Positions 24,764 through 34,410 of a stretch of 64,000 nt of DNA are shown one piece after another. The position numbers and the translations under genes were made by a program. The stretch's first letter is position 1. Every line of letters begins with the position of its first letter. This stretch comes from Clostridium sp. D33t1_170424_F3 (GTDB lineage Bacteria > Bacillota > Clostridia > Oscillospirales > Acutalibacteraceae), in the NCBI RefSeq assembly GCF_015667585.1, contig NZ_JADPEG010000007.1, positions 1 to 64,000 on the forward strand, given 5' to 3'. Under the pieces are notes generated by a model. That model made no database searches. It was not told the origin of the DNA and saw only the letters and a program-made list of their open reading frames with translations.

Positions 24764-27469
24764 TTACTGTATCTGAATTGCCGCCGTACTGCCGCCCTCC
24801 GGATTTTTACCGACAACAATCTGCGCCGCGATGCGGTTTTTCAGCTCGCTCACATGGGAGATGATGCCGATGGTGCGCCCCATGCTCTGCAGCTGCGCCA
24901 GCGCCTTCATCGCGGTATCCAGCGTCTCCTGATCCAGCGTGCCGAAGCCCTCGTCGATGAACAGTGAATCGAGGTGCACGCCGCCCGAATAGCTCTGTAC
25001 CACGTCGGAGAGGCCGAATGCCAGCGACAGAGACGCCAGAAACAGCTCGCCTCCGGAGAGCGTCTCCACCGCCCGCGCGCCGCCGGTATAGGCGTCAAAC
25101 ACCTGCATATCCAGCCCGCTCAGCGCATTGCCTCCCGTTGGCCCGGTGACGCGGTTCAAACTGTACCGCCCGGAACTGAGCGTGGCAAAAAACTGATTGG
25201 CGGAGGTGAGAATATCGTCCAGCATAACGCCCAGCACAAACTGCTGCAGCGGAATTTTATACGCGTTCTTTCCGGAGAGCAGCATTGCCAGACGGCTGCT
25301 GCGCGCATACGCCTGTTCCACCTGTTTCCCCTCCTGCTCCAGCCGTTCCAGCCGTTCCAAAGACTGAAGCGCGGAAGCAAGGCCCTGCTCCAGCTTGCCG
25401 GACGATTGCGCCAATTCTCCCACGCGCTTCTGTGCCTGTGCCTGCGCCTCTCTGACAGCCGCCAAATCGGGCATCGTCTTTCCTTCCAGCTCCGTTTCCA
25501 AGGCGGAAATCTGTTGGCGGGCGCTTTCCCGTGCGGCCTTATAAGCAGTCAGCGCCTGTTCCAACATCTGGATCTGTTCCGGCGGAAGCAGAAGCGCCGC
25601 GTAATCCTCCTCCGGGTGCAGTCCGGCCTGCAGCACGGCGTCATCCAGCTGCTTTTGCGCAGCCTGTACGGCTGTCTCCGCCTCTTTTTGCGCCGTTTCC
25701 ATCGCTTTACAGGCTGCTTCCGCCGCTGCCGCTGCGCTTTCCGCATGCGCAGCGTTTTGTTCCAGCTCTTCCGCGCGCGCCGCACTGCCCCTGCTTTGTG
25801 CGCGCACCTCTGTAAGCTGCCGGTCGATCTCAGGCAGGGCCCGCAAATCGCCCATCGTTTGCTCCAATTCGCGCAGGGCCGCGGCCTGTCCTTCCAGCAT
25901 ATTCCGCAGAGCGGAAACGGCGTCCTTGCCCGCGTCGCAGTCCTTCCGCGCCTGTTCCCGCTGCTCCTGGCGCTCTTGCAACCGCTTTTGCGCGCGTTCC
26001 AACCGATCGGCGGACTGCCGCGCCTTTTGCAGCGCTTCCTGCGCCGCCTGCAATCGCGTGCTGGGACGCGCCGGGGCCGGATGATGCGCCGACCCGCAGA
26101 CCGGGCAGGGCGCGCCCTCCTGCAAATGCTCCGCCAGCGCGGCGGCCGCATCCGTATCCATCAGCCGCTGTACTTCCTGCAACAACTGCGGCATGCGGGA
26201 AATCTCCCGCTGTACCCGCTGAATGTAGGTATTGCCGTCCCGCAGCTGCTGCTCCGCCGTCTGCAGCCGGGCAACGGCTTCCTGTTGCTTCTTTTCCTGC
26301 TCGTTGATACGCTTTTGTGTATCCGCGCAGCGCTTCTGGACATCCTGATACCGTACGGCGCTTTCCCGGATACGCAACAAATTGGCTTCCTTCTGGGACA
26401 ACAGGGGCAGGTTTTGCCGGCATTGTTTCGCCAGCGGAAGCTGTTCCCGTGCCGATCGCAACGCCTTCTCCGCCGCCTGGAACCGTTCCCGCGCCGCCTG
26501 GAGTGACCGCTGTTTCAGGGCAAGCTCCTTTTGCGCCGACTGGCAGGCGGTAAAGTAAGGATAGACGCCCGCCGCGCGCCGGGTCTGTTCCAGCTTTGCG
26601 CGGTTCTTTTCCATTTCGGCCGCCCGGCCTTCCAGTTCCTCCCATCGCTTTTTCAGCTTGCCCAGAGATGAAAATTGCTCCGTGAGCGCTTCCGCCGCGC
26701 GCACGGACGCATTCTGCTTTTGCAACGCTTCCTCCGCCGCCTGCCGCTCCTTTTGAACCTGTGCCAGCTGCTTTTCCATCTCCGCTTTTTTCTGCTCCAG
26801 CCGCGGCAGATTGTCCACGGCCTCCTGTTCCAGGATGGATTTCTTCGCCGCCTCAAGCTCCCCAGCCTCCCGGCTGAGCGACGACGCCATTTCTTTTAAG
26901 TTGCGCGTCGCGCGCTCCCAGCGAACGGTTGCAAACAGCGTCTGGAAAATCTGCGTCTTGTCGCGCGAACTGGAGAGCAGCAGTTTTAAAAAATCTCCCT
27001 GCGGCAAAACAATGACCTGGGAGAACTGTTCGCAGGTCAGGCCCAGCAGCTCTTCCGCCTTTTCCCGCACACGGGCTTCCGCGCCGGAGAGCAGAAGCTC
27101 CCATTCGCCGTCCTTCAATCGGTAGCAGGCGTGCGACTCCTTGGTTTTCAGCGCACCGCTTCCGCGCGCCTCGTACAGCGACTGGGATCGGGCAAAACGG
27201 TATCTCTCCCCCGCCAGCTGAAAGGTAAATTCCACCAGCGTTTCCGCACCCATGGGCGCCGCTGCGCTGCGCATGCTGCTCCAGCTTCTGCGGCCGCCCG
27301 TCGCCTTGCAGTACAGGGCAAAACACATCGCGTCCAGAATGGTCGTCTTCCCGCCTCCGGTGGCCCCGGTGATCAAAAAGATCGCGTTGTCGCCCAGTTC
27401 GGTGAAGTCCACAACCGTGCGATTCAAATAAGAGCCGAAGGCCTGCATGGTCACGGTAATCGGCTTCAT
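24764..27469 (-). CDS. sbcC: Exonuclease subunit SbcC (Rad50-like)
   Basis: The 901-residue protein has the SMC/Rad50 plan: Walker A GATGGGKTT (35-43), then two long Ala/Glu/Gln-rich coiled coils around the zinc hook CPVCG (Cys455, Cys458), then the signature LSGGELFLASLSLAFGL (from about 804) and Walker B DSLFIDEGFGTLD near the end. With SbcD it forms the nuclease that cuts hairpins and blocked DNA ends. It overlaps sbcD by four bases. The order is phosphoesterase, sbcD, sbcC on the minus strand. At about 900 residues it is slightly shorter than the E. coli protein, as usual in clostridia. Confidence 0.96.
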   Translation of the reverse strand: MKPITVTMQAFGSYLNRTVVDFTELGDNAIFLITGATGGGKTTILDAMCFALYCKATGGRRSWSSMRSAAAPMGAETLVEFTFQLAGERYRFARSQSLYEARGSGALKTKESHACYRLKDGEWELLLSGAEARVREKAEELLGLTCEQFSQVIVLPQGDFLKLLLSSSRDKTQIFQTLFATVRWERATRNLKEMASSLSREAGELEAAKKSILEQEAVDNLPRLEQKKAEMEKQLAQVQKERQAAEEALQKQNASVRAAEALTEQFSSLGKLKKRWEELEGRAAEMEKNRAKLEQTRRAAGVYPYFTACQSAQKELALKQRSLQAARERFQAAEKALRSAREQLPLAKQCRQNLPLLSQKEANLLRIRESAVRYQDVQKRCADTQKRINEQEKKQQEAVARLQTAEQQLRDGNTYIQRVQREISRMPQLLQEVQRLMDTDAAAALAEHLQEGAPCPVCGSAHHPAPARPSTRLQAAQEALQKARQSADRLERAQKRLQERQEQREQARKDCDAGKDAVSALRNMLEGQAAALRELEQTMGDLRALPEIDRQLTEVRAQSRGSAARAEELEQNAAHAESAAAAAEAACKAMETAQKEAETAVQAAQKQLDDAVLQAGLHPEEDYAALLLPPEQIQMLEQALTAYKAARESARQQISALETELEGKTMPDLAAVREAQAQAQKRVGELAQSSGKLEQGLASALQSLERLERLEQEGKQVEQAYARSSRLAMLLSGKNAYKIPLQQFVLGVMLDDILTSANQFFATLSSGRYSLNRVTGPTGGNALSGLDMQVFDAYTGGARAVETLSGGELFLASLSLAFGLSDVVQSYSGGVHLDSLFIDEGFGTLDQETLDTAMKALAQLQSMGRTIGIISHVSELKNRIAAQIVVGKNPEGGSTAAIQIQ

Positions 27470-28599
27470 TCCTCCGCACCCTCTTTCCCGTTCATCGCCC
27501 GCCGGAACAGCGCGCGGTCCTCGTCATCCGCCTGTGTGCCGCAGATCTGCTTAAGGAATTCCTCAAAGATGGCGGTATCGTCCGTCTTGCGGTGCAGCAG
27601 CTGTTCCCGCAGGCCCGCGTTGTCCCCGCTGCCCGCGCGCGCCAGCCACTCGGAATTCAGCCCCAGCAGATTAGGGAAGTATGGGCGCAGCCGGTCCATC
27701 GGCATATAGACCGGGGATTCGTCCAGCAGATGCACATAGAGATAGTCCTCGCTTGGATTCTCCCTCCCCTGCGCCAGAAGCGTTTCCATCGTGCCGGAAA
27801 GCAGGCGCAGGTCGCGCAGCGGCTGCACCGGAATCTGTTCCGTTTCCACCGTTCCATCTTCAATGTGCACCATGGCGACCGATTTCCTGTGGTCCGCCTC
27901 GTCAAAGGAATACTTGAGCGGCGAACCGGCGTACCGTCCGTTCGGCCCCGCCTTCTGCGGCCGGTGCAGATGCCCCAGCGCCACATAGGAAAAGCCCGCG
28001 AAGCAGGCGGGCGGAACCTCGGAGCTGCCTCCCACAAAGGTAGGGCTTTCAGAAGAGGAGGTTTCGCCGCCCATTACAAAGCAGTGCGCCGCCAGTAAAT
28101 TGACGGCGTCCGGCTCAAACGACGCGCGCAGCTTGTCCAATACCGCCTGGTATGACTCCTGAAAGCCCCTCACCTCTTCCCCTAAAAACTGCCGCGCCTG
28201 TACAGGGTCAAAATACGGAAGCAGATACAGGTTGACATGCCCCGGCAGCCGGACCGGTGTGAAAGCGTCCTCAATCTTTGTGGCAATGGTCACGCCGCAC
28301 TGGCGCAGGAGGTCTGCGCCCAGCGTCATCCGCTCTGCGCCGTCGTGGTTGCCGCTGATCACCGCCAGCGGTATATGCAGGCGGTGCGCCTCCGAGACAA
28401 AGCGGTCAAACAGCCGGATCGCCTCCGTGGGCGCGATCTGGCGGTCGAATACGTCGCCCGCCAATAAAAGTAAATCGGGGCGCTCCCGCTCCATAAGGGG
28501 CAGGAACACCCGGTCGATGAAATACGCCTGGTCCTCCAGCAGGGAACGCCCAAACAGCATTTTCCCCAGGTGCCAGTCGGAAGTATGCAAAATTTTCAT
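27466..28599 (-). CDS. sbcD: Exonuclease subunit SbcD (Mre11-like)
   Basis: The start at 28599 gives MKILHTSDWHLGKMLFG, the standard SbcD opening with the first metal Asp and His; a longer frame to 28677 lies inside the next gene and is rejected. The 378-residue protein also has LLAGDVFDRQIAP, VISGNHDGAERM, HCFVMGGETSSSE and YVALGHLHRPQ, completing the two-metal phosphoesterase site. It is the nuclease partner of SbcC. Both ends overlap neighbours by four bases, so the three genes form one tightly coupled operon. Confidence 0.96.
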   Translation of the reverse strand: MKILHTSDWHLGKMLFGRSLLEDQAYFIDRVFLPLMERERPDLLLLAGDVFDRQIAPTEAIRLFDRFVSEAHRLHIPLAVISGNHDGAERMTLGADLLRQCGVTIATKIEDAFTPVRLPGHVNLYLLPYFDPVQARQFLGEEVRGFQESYQAVLDKLRASFEPDAVNLLAAHCFVMGGETSSSESPTFVGGSSEVPPACFAGFSYVALGHLHRPQKAGPNGRYAGSPLKYSFDEADHRKSVAMVHIEDGTVETEQIPVQPLRDLRLLSGTMETLLAQGRENPSEDYLYVHLLDESPVYMPMDRLRPYFPNLLGLNSEWLARAGSGDNAGLREQLLHRKTDDTAIFEEFLKQICGTQADDEDRALFRRAMNGKEGAEE

Positions 28600-29258
28600 A
28601 GCGGCACAACCTCGTTGAATACGGAGTAGGTCTTGGCGGTGATCTTCCGGTCGATGTGCAGCGAGCCAAAGAACCATTTGTCATAGTCTACACGTTTGAC
28701 CAGCTCGTCAAAAAAGGCGTCCAGCTGGTTGGTACTGTCCTTTGGGTTGACTTTCATGGCAGGCATCCCGGGCGCGGGCTCATGCGTAAGAATGTAATCC
28801 ACTTTAAATGCATGTTCACGCAGGCGGTTCACCGCCTCGCGCAGTTCCGTCAGGCTGGGCATCTCCCGTTCCCACCACTTCCCGGCATCCACATACATCT
28901 GTTTTTCAGCGCTTTCCCCGCCGCCGAAGACAAAGAGCTTTTTCCCCTCGATCTCATAAATCTGGCCGCGCAGCAAATGCAGCACATTGTCGTTGATCTT
29001 CTGGACCTTTCCGCCGTTCCAGTCCGTCTCCGGATACTGGTCCAGAAGGTCAAAATTCTCGTGCGTACCGTCCACAAACAGAATCCGGTACTTCTTACCG
29101 CCGAGCTTTTTCAGGTTCTTTTCCTCTTTTGGCCCGCCATCCCAGAGGAATCCAAAATCGCCGCAGACAATCAGCGTGTCCCCCTTTTTGAGCTTCCGCA
29201 GGCGGGAATCCTCGAAGCGCGCCATTTCCCCATGCATATTCCCTGTGATATAAAGCAA
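28596..29258 (-). CDS. Metallophosphoesterase-like protein with altered metal ligands
   Basis: The 220-residue protein follows the layout of a small calcineurin-like phosphoesterase family: YITGNMHGE, VCGDFGFLWDGG, LFVDGTHENFD, WWEREMPS, DYILTHEPAPGMPA and WFFGSLHIDRK. Three classical metal-binding positions differ from the consensus: GDxHG reads GN(7)MHG, GNHE reads GT(65)HE and GHxH reads GSLH. The aspartate in CGDFG and the histidine in LTHE remain. The protein may bind metal differently or have lost catalysis. Its stop overlaps the sbcD start by four bases, which suggests a link to DNA-end processing; that link is inference. Confidence 0.75.
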   Translation of the reverse strand: MLYITGNMHGEMARFEDSRLRKLKKGDTLIVCGDFGFLWDGGPKEEKNLKKLGGKKYRILFVDGTHENFDLLDQYPETDWNGGKVQKINDNVLHLLRGQIYEIEGKKLFVFGGGESAEKQMYVDAGKWWEREMPSLTELREAVNRLREHAFKVDYILTHEPAPGMPAMKVNPKDSTNQLDAFFDELVKRVDYDKWFFGSLHIDRKITAKTYSVFNEVVPL

Positions 29259-29433
29259 AGAGCATCCCCCTTTTAGCCTGCCGAACCGCAGGCAATGGTT
29301 TTCTGAAGAAAAGATGAAGATTTTGATACGAACCTTTATCTTTCCATAAATAACTGGTATACTTTTACAAGACTTTCCCTGTATTGAAAGATCTGATATT
29401 TTATAATCATATCACATTGGAGGCAAAAGTTCC

Positions 29434-30783
29434 ATGAAAAAAAAGCTCTTTCCCCTTTTGTGCCTGATCCTGATGGTTTGTATGCTTGTGCCGTCCTATG
29501 CAAGCGCCGCCACGTTTAATATTGACTTTGAAACGAATTCCGCGGCGATCGAGCTGATCAACCTGGACACGGACACCATCGTCTACCAAAAAAATGCGGA
29601 CGCAAAACGGGCGCCGGCTTCCACCACCAAAATCATGAGCTTCATCGTCGTCAGCGAGCAGATTGAAGACCTGGAAAACACACAGGTTACCGTGACAAAG
29701 GAAGTGGTGGACCGCTTGCTGGGGACCGGCAGCTCCCTCTCCGGCATCAAGGAAAACGACGTGCTGACCGTGATGCAACTGCTCAACTGTATGATGGTCC
29801 CGTCCGGCAACGACGCCGCGCTGGTGCTGGCCGACTATATCGGCAACGGCAACGCCGACGCCTTTGTGGAACTGATGAACCAGAAGGCACAGGAGCTGGG
29901 CTGCGTCAACACGCATTTTATGAACCCGCACGGCCTGCACGACGACAACCACTACACGACGGCGCACGACCTGTATCTCATTACAAAATATGCGATGACC
30001 CTGCCGCACTTTACCGATATCACTGACCAGACCCGCTATACTTATACGCCCGCAGGCGGACCGGAAGCCGGTCAGGAGCGCACACTTGTCACCACGAACC
30101 GGCTGATCGACCCGAACCTGGACCCCAGCCTTTATTACCGCTATGCGCGCGGCATCAAGACCGGGTCCCACGACCAGGCGGGCTATTGCCTCGTTTCCTC
30201 CGCCACCAAGGGCGGGTACAGCTACATGTGCGTCGCGCTGGGTTCCCCCAGTGTGGATGAAAACGGCAACAAGATTACGAACCGCGGCGAGATGATCGAC
30301 AGCAAAAACCTCTACGAATGGGCCTTTAACAACTTGGAAATGAAGGATGTGCTCAACAGCGAGGATTCTGTGGGAGAAATCCAGCTGGACTATGCCTGGA
30401 ACAAAGATAAGCTGCTGCTGGTCCCCGCCAAAAACTATTCCACCATCATGCCGGACAGCGTCGACGTCTCCAGCGTGATCCTCACCAAAAATCTGCCGGA
30501 AAGCGTGGAGGCCCCGATCAAGAAGGGCGATAAAATCGGCACCGCCACCCTGAGCTATGCGGGACAGGAGCTGGCCACGGTCGATCTTGTCGCCGCGGAA
30601 TCCGTGGAGCGCAGCGAGCTGCTCCACTCCGTGGATACGGTTAAATCCATCTTCACCTCCACCTGGTTCCTGGTGATCGCAGGAATTATCCTGGTACTGG
30701 TTCTGATTTATATCGTACTGGCGCTGATTTACAACCGCAAAAAGAAAAATCTGCGCAAGGTAAAGAAATACAGGCGCATGTAA
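29434..30783 (+). CDS. D-alanyl-D-alanine carboxypeptidase (DacF/PBP5 type)
   Basis: A signal peptide ends near YASAA (about 26). The 449-residue protein shows the penicillin-binding triads: SxxK as STTK (Ser63-Lys66) in KRAPASTTKIMSF, SxN as SGN in MMVPSGNDAALVLADY, and KTG in RGIKTGSHDQAGYC. A C-terminal membrane segment (WFLVIAGIILVLVLIYIVLA) followed by a Lys/Arg cluster anchors it, unlike the amphipathic helix of classical PBP5. It trims pentapeptide stems of peptidoglycan outside the cell. TGGAGG precedes the ATG, and TATACT at 29358-29363 is a possible -10. A second paralogue lies at 52931. Confidence 0.93.
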   Translation: MKKKLFPLLCLILMVCMLVPSYASAATFNIDFETNSAAIELINLDTDTIVYQKNADAKRAPASTTKIMSFIVVSEQIEDLENTQVTVTKEVVDRLLGTGSSLSGIKENDVLTVMQLLNCMMVPSGNDAALVLADYIGNGNADAFVELMNQKAQELGCVNTHFMNPHGLHDDNHYTTAHDLYLITKYAMTLPHFTDITDQTRYTYTPAGGPEAGQERTLVTTNRLIDPNLDPSLYYRYARGIKTGSHDQAGYCLVSSATKGGYSYMCVALGSPSVDENGNKITNRGEMIDSKNLYEWAFNNLEMKDVLNSEDSVGEIQLDYAWNKDKLLLVPAKNYSTIMPDSVDVSSVILTKNLPESVEAPIKKGDKIGTATLSYAGQELATVDLVAAESVERSELLHSVDTVKSIFTSTWFLVIAGIILVLVLIYIVLALIYNRKKKNLRKVKKYRRM

Positions 30784-30797
30784 AAAAGTATAAACGC

Positions 30798-30847
30798 AAA
30801 GAGGCCGGGAGTCTTTCCATTGGTTTGGGAAGATTCCCGGCCTCTTT
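30798..30847 (+). terminator. Terminator after the carboxypeptidase gene
   Basis: AAAGAGGCCGGGA pairs perfectly with TCCCGGCCTCTTT around a 24-base region that can itself pair (TCTTTCC/GGGAAGA). Confidence 0.85.
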
Positions 30848-30907
30848 CATGTTACAGCAATGCTATAAAATGCCCTGTTTGCGTTCCTGCAACCGTTTCT
30901 CCCGGCA

Positions 30908-30941
30908 CAAAAAAGCCCCGCCTGTTTTCACAGACGGGACT
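30908..30941 (-). terminator. rplL terminator
   Basis: On the minus strand AGTCCCGTCTG pairs with CAGGCGGGGCT (with G-T pairs) and is followed by six T, about 17 bases after the rplL stop. Confidence 0.85.
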
Positions 30942-30957
30942 TTGGTTACGGAAGAAA

Positions 30958-31335
30958 TTATTTCACTTCGACTTCTGCGCCTGCATCGGCCAGCTTCTTG
31001 CTGATCGCATCCGCATCGTCCTTGGAGATGCCTTCCTTGACAGCCTTCGGAGCGCCGTCGACGACTTCCTTGGCTTCCTTCAGGCCCAGGCCGGTGATCT
31101 CGCGGACAACCTTGATGACAGCGATCTTGTTTGCGCCAGCGCCCTTCAGGATGACGTCAAACTCGGTCTTCTCTTCAGCAGCCGGAGCAGCGCCAGCAAC
31201 CGGAGCGGCAGCAACAGCAACCGGAGCAGCAGCGGAAACGCCGAACTCCTCTTCGAGAGCCTTAACGAGCTCGGAGAGCTCCAGAACGGTGAGAGCCTTT
31301 ACATCTTCAATCAGCTTAACAACTTTATCAGACAT
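30958..31335 (-). CDS. rplL: Ribosomal protein L7/L12
   Basis: The 125-residue protein has the L7/L12 order: an N-terminal dimer domain ([29 protein letters not shown]), an Ala/Pro/Val-rich hinge (about 35-52) and the C-terminal domain ([42 protein letters not shown]) that contacts elongation factors. It forms the ribosomal stalk with L10. It ends the rplJ-rplL unit and is followed by a terminator. GGAGGTATTATC precedes the ATG. Confidence 0.99.
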   Translation of the reverse strand: MSDKVVKLIEDVKALTVLELSELVKALEEEFGVSAAAPVAVAAAPVAGAAPAAEEKTEFDVILKGAGANKIAVIKVVREITGLGLKEAKEVVDGAPKAVKEGISKDDADAISKKLADAGAEVEVK

Positions 31336-31402
31336 GATAATACCTCCATAATTTTAAAGTAATTTTTGGTGCGCCAGCGGCGCCGGTTTGGTAAAAAAAC
31401 AA

Positions 31403-31936
31403 TTACGCGTTTGCAGCCTGTTTCTCTGCAATTGCATTCAGCGCGACAACCAGGCCCTTCATGGTACCGTTCAGCACGGTAACAAAGCCGGTAATCGGTG
31501 CGTTTAAGCCGCCCAGTGTCTGTGCAATGAGCACTTCCTTGGAAGGCAGCTTCGCAAGATTCTTGACGCCTGCTTCGTCGATGACGTTGCCGTCTACGAA
31601 GCCCGCTTTAATCTTAAAGGTCTTGCTTTTCTCAGCAAAATCAGAGAGTACCTTGGCGCTGCCAACGTAGTCTTCATTGCTGATCGCGATCGCTGTGGTG
31701 CCCTCCAGAACGGAATCGAGACCCTCGATGCCGGCTTCCTTCAGCGCCAGTTTCAGCAGGGTGTTTTTCACGACCTTGTAGTCGCCCACCTCGCGCAGCT
31801 GCTTACGCAGTTTTGTATCATCCGCAACCGTGATGCCCTTGTAATCTACAATGACGCCGGTGCAGGCAGCTTTCAGATTCTCAGCAAGCTCTGTAACGAC
31901 CTGCTTTTTTTGTTCCAGTATCTTCTCGCTTGGCAA
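31403..31936 (-). CDS. rplJ: Ribosomal protein L10
   Basis: The 177-residue protein begins PSEKILEQKKQVVTELAENLK and contains GVIVDYKGITVADDTKLRKQLRE and VVKNTLLKLALKEAG, typical of bacterial L10; the last residues form the helix that holds L7/L12 dimers. The start is TTG at 31936, supported by GGAGGTG (31944-31950) seven bases away; no in-frame ATG fits. L10 binds its own leader RNA, so translation of rplJ-rplL is expected to be self-limited. Confidence 0.98.
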   Translation of the reverse strand: MPSEKILEQKKQVVTELAENLKAACTGVIVDYKGITVADDTKLRKQLREVGDYKVVKNTLLKLALKEAGIEGLDSVLEGTTAIAISNEDYVGSAKVLSDFAEKSKTFKIKAGFVDGNVIDEAGVKNLAKLPSKEVLIAQTLGGLNAPITGFVTVLNGTMKGLVVALNAIAEKQAANA

Positions 31937-31974
31937 ATGGATTCACCTCCGTAACCGAAATTGCATTTCATAAC

Positions 31975-32165
31975 GGGTCGGGCAAATAAAAAGCCCTTCC
32001 CAAAACCGGGAAGGGCGTAAAAACAAACTGAATCAAAAAAATCCAGAAGGTTTCTCCGGCTCTATCCTCGGCAGGCTGGGATTCCCCATTACGCAATGCG
32101 CCTGCTGTCTTTGAATAAAGAACAGCGAAATATGGAACTTTCCTGTTTACACGGGAAAGCGATAT
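31975..32165 (-). ncRNA. L10 leader of rplJ-rplL
   Basis: The 265-base gap between rplA and rplJ holds a structured leader on the minus strand. It contains a T-rich-flanked hairpin GCCCTTCCC/GGGAAGGGC (31993-32016) followed by TTTTTATTT, which looks like an attenuator. Upstream stems (GGAAAGTTCC, CAGCAGGCGCATTG region) sit in the position of the ribosomal L10 leader known in Firmicutes. Assignment rests on position and general shape, not on a covariance match. Confidence 0.7.
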
Positions 32166-32201
32166 TAATCATAACACAGGGACAATCCCTTGTCAAGGGT
32201 T

Positions 32202-32894
32202 TCAGCCAACCTTGTTCGGGTTCATCTTGACGCCGGGGCCCATGGTGGTGGCAACCACGCAGGACTTGATATACTGGCCCTTCGCGGCGGCCGGCTTTGC
32301 CTTGATGATTGCGCCCAGCAGCGTATCGAAGTTCTGCTGGAGCTTTTCCGGACCAAAGGAAACCTTGCCAATGACGCAGTGAATGATGTTGGTCTTATCC
32401 AGACGATACTCGATCTTACCGGCCTTGGCGTCTGTAATCGCCTTGCCGATGTCGCGGGTAACGGTGCCGGCCTTCGGGTTCGGCATCAAGCCGCGCGGGC
32501 CGAGGATCTTACCGAGACGGCCGACCAGACCCATCATATCCGGGGTTGTGATCAGAACGTCAAAGTCCATCCAGTTTTCGCTCTGGATCTTCTGGACCAT
32601 TTCTTCTGCGCCTACAAATTCTGCGCCGGCAGCTTCTGCGTCTTTCGCAGCGTCTCCTTTGCAGATTGCCAGAACGCGCACGGTTTTACCGGTGCCGTTC
32701 GGCAGAACGATCGCGCCGCGGACCTGCTGGTCTGCATGGCGGCTGTCAACGCCCAGCTTTACGTGGACCTCGACGGTCTCGTCAAACTTGGCGGTGGAAG
32801 TCTTCACGCATGTTGCAAGCGCTTCGTCCGGATCATAAAACTTGGAACGGTCAATCAGCTTGGCGCTGTCGACATATTTCTTACCGTGTTTCAT
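32202..32894 (-). CDS. rplA: Ribosomal protein L1
   Basis: The 230-residue protein begins [27 protein letters not shown] and has the L1 signature [27 protein letters not shown] and [35 protein letters not shown]; the length is standard. L1 forms the mobile stalk at the ribosomal E site. It follows rplK by 55 bases on the minus strand, in the conserved order nusG-rplK-rplA. Confidence 0.99.
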   Translation of the reverse strand: MKHGKKYVDSAKLIDRSKFYDPDEALATCVKTSTAKFDETVEVHVKLGVDSRHADQQVRGAIVLPNGTGKTVRVLAICKGDAAKDAEAAGAEFVGAEEMVQKIQSENWMDFDVLITTPDMMGLVGRLGKILGPRGLMPNPKAGTVTRDIGKAITDAKAGKIEYRLDKTNIIHCVIGKVSFGPEKLQQNFDTLLGAIIKAKPAAAKGQYIKSCVVATTMGPGVKMNPNKVG

Positions 32895-32949
32895 TGGTTT
32901 TCCTCCCTATTGAGTGGTAAAATCGGATTTGTTCCTCCCACCCGGGTGA

Positions 32950-33375
32950 TCAATCTACGACTTCAATGCCCATGCTGCGCGCTGTGCCCGCGATCATGCT
33001 CATCGCAGTTTCCACAGAGGCCGCATTCAGATCCGGCATTTTCTGTTCCGCAATCTTCTTGACCTGCTCACGGGTAATCTTTGCTACCTTTTTCTTATTC
33101 GGTTCGCCAGAAGCGGATTCAATTCCGCAGGCCTTCTTGATCAGAACGGCCGCAGGCGGCGTTTTTGTGATAAAGGTAAAAGAACGGTCTGCATAAACCG
33201 TGATGACGACAGGGATAATCAAACCTGCGTCTGCCTTTGTGCGCTCGTTGAATTCCTTTGTGAACGCCATAATGTTGACGCCATGCTGACCGAGAGCCGG
33301 ACCAACAGGCGGCGCCGGCGTTGCTTTGCCAGCCGGTATCTGGAGCTTAATCAAGCCCGTAACCTTTTGAGCCAT
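32950..33375 (-). CDS. rplK: Ribosomal protein L11
   Basis: The 141-residue protein begins [38 protein letters not shown], the highly conserved L11 N terminus, and continues with [16 protein letters not shown] and a C-terminal RNA-binding domain. L11 supports the GTPase centre and is needed for the stringent response. GGAGGTGCAAG precedes the ATG. Confidence 0.99.
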   Translation of the reverse strand: MAQKVTGLIKLQIPAGKATPAPPVGPALGQHGVNIMAFTKEFNERTKADAGLIIPVVITVYADRSFTFITKTPPAAVLIKKACGIESASGEPNKKKVAKITREQVKKIAEQKMPDLNAASVETAMSMIAGTARSMGIEVVD

Positions 33376-33526
33376 TTACTTGCACCTCCAAAATTCGTGG
33401 TAGATGGCGGAGCGGGCGTTTCACCCGTTCCTCCCACAGGGGGCAGAGCCCCTCATAATAAGCGGTCTCCCGCGTATTATTGTTACCATGACGCGCCGGA
33501 CGCTGTGAGTAGGCCGTCCGCCGGAC

Positions 33527-34048
33527 TTATTCCATTGCCTCCGCCTGGTCGAGCTCCAGCTCCACCGGCGTTTCGCGTCCAAACATGCTCACAGTTACAC
33601 GGACGCGGTTCTTTTCCAGGTCGACCTCTTCCACCGTGCCGACAAAGCCCTCCAACGGACCGTCGACAATCTGGACGGAGTCGCCCACGCTGTAGGAAAC
33701 CTCTACCTCGCGCGTCTCCACGCCGAGCTTCGCCACCTCTTCGCTGGTGAGCGGGATCGGTTTGGAGGACGGGCCGACAAACCCGGTGCAGCCGCGGATA
33801 TTGCGCACCACATACCAGGACTCGTCCGTCATCACCATCTTCACCAGCACATAGCCGGGGAAGATTTTGCGCTCGACTTCGCGCTTTTTGTTGTCCTTGA
33901 TCTCGGTCACCGTCTCCGTAGGGACACGGATTTCCTGGATCAGGTCGTGGAGCTGGCGGTTTTCCACCGTCTTCTCCAGATTCGAGGCCACCTTGTTTTC
34001 ATACCCGGAATAGGTATGCACAACGTACCATTTTCCCTCTTCGGGCAT
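33527..34048 (-). CDS. nusG: Transcription antitermination factor NusG
   Basis: The 173-residue protein has the NGN domain (KWYVVHTYSGYENKVASNLEK, IFPGYVLVKMVMTDESWYVVRNIRGCTGFVG) and the KOW domain (YSVGDSVQIVDGPLEGFVGTVEEVDLEKNRVRV). It binds RNA polymerase and couples it to Rho or ribosomes. It lies between secE and rplK as usual. About 150 bases with no gene separate it from rplK. Confidence 0.98.
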   Translation of the reverse strand: MPEEGKWYVVHTYSGYENKVASNLEKTVENRQLHDLIQEIRVPTETVTEIKDNKKREVERKIFPGYVLVKMVMTDESWYVVRNIRGCTGFVGPSSKPIPLTSEEVAKLGVETREVEVSYSVGDSVQIVDGPLEGFVGTVEEVDLEKNRVRVTVSMFGRETPVELELDQAEAME

Positions 34049-34065
34049 AGCAATTCCTCCGCTCC

Positions 34066-34389
34066 TTACTTGGCGATGTTCATGATCAGACCAAGCAGGT
34101 TCATAAACGCGGTGTCCAGGCCGAAGATGAACAGACCAATGATGATGATGGTCACCAGCACGACGCCTGTGTTTTTAAACACGCTCTTCGGAGCAGGCCA
34201 CACGATCTTCTTGATTTCACTTTTGACATCGCGAAGGAACTTTGCCGTGTTCTTGAAAAACCGGACGAAAGCGTTGTCTTTCTTCTCGGATTTTTCAGCT
34301 TTTGCGGCTTTGTCGGCTTTCGCCGGCTTCTCAGCAACGTTTACTGATTTCTCAGTATCTTTTACTGACTTTTCCGTGTTTTCTGGCAT
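34066..34389 (-). CDS. secE: Preprotein translocase subunit SecE
   Basis: The 107-residue protein has an acidic/lysine-rich N-terminal extension (about 1-38, many EK and AKA repeats) and then the SecE core: FFKNTAKFLRDVKSEIKKIVWPAPKSVFKNT followed by one membrane helix (VVLVTIIIIGLFIFGLDTAF). The conserved KKIVWP motif fixes the identity. It clamps SecY in the translocon. The N-terminal tail is longer than in the minimal Bacillus SecE, which is common in clostridia. Confidence 0.96.
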   Translation of the reverse strand: MPENTEKSVKDTEKSVNVAEKPAKADKAAKAEKSEKKDNAFVRFFKNTAKFLRDVKSEIKKIVWPAPKSVFKNTGVVLVTIIIIGLFIFGLDTAFMNLLGLIMNIAK

Positions 34390-34410
34390 CTCTTTGTCCC
34401 TCCGTCCGGA

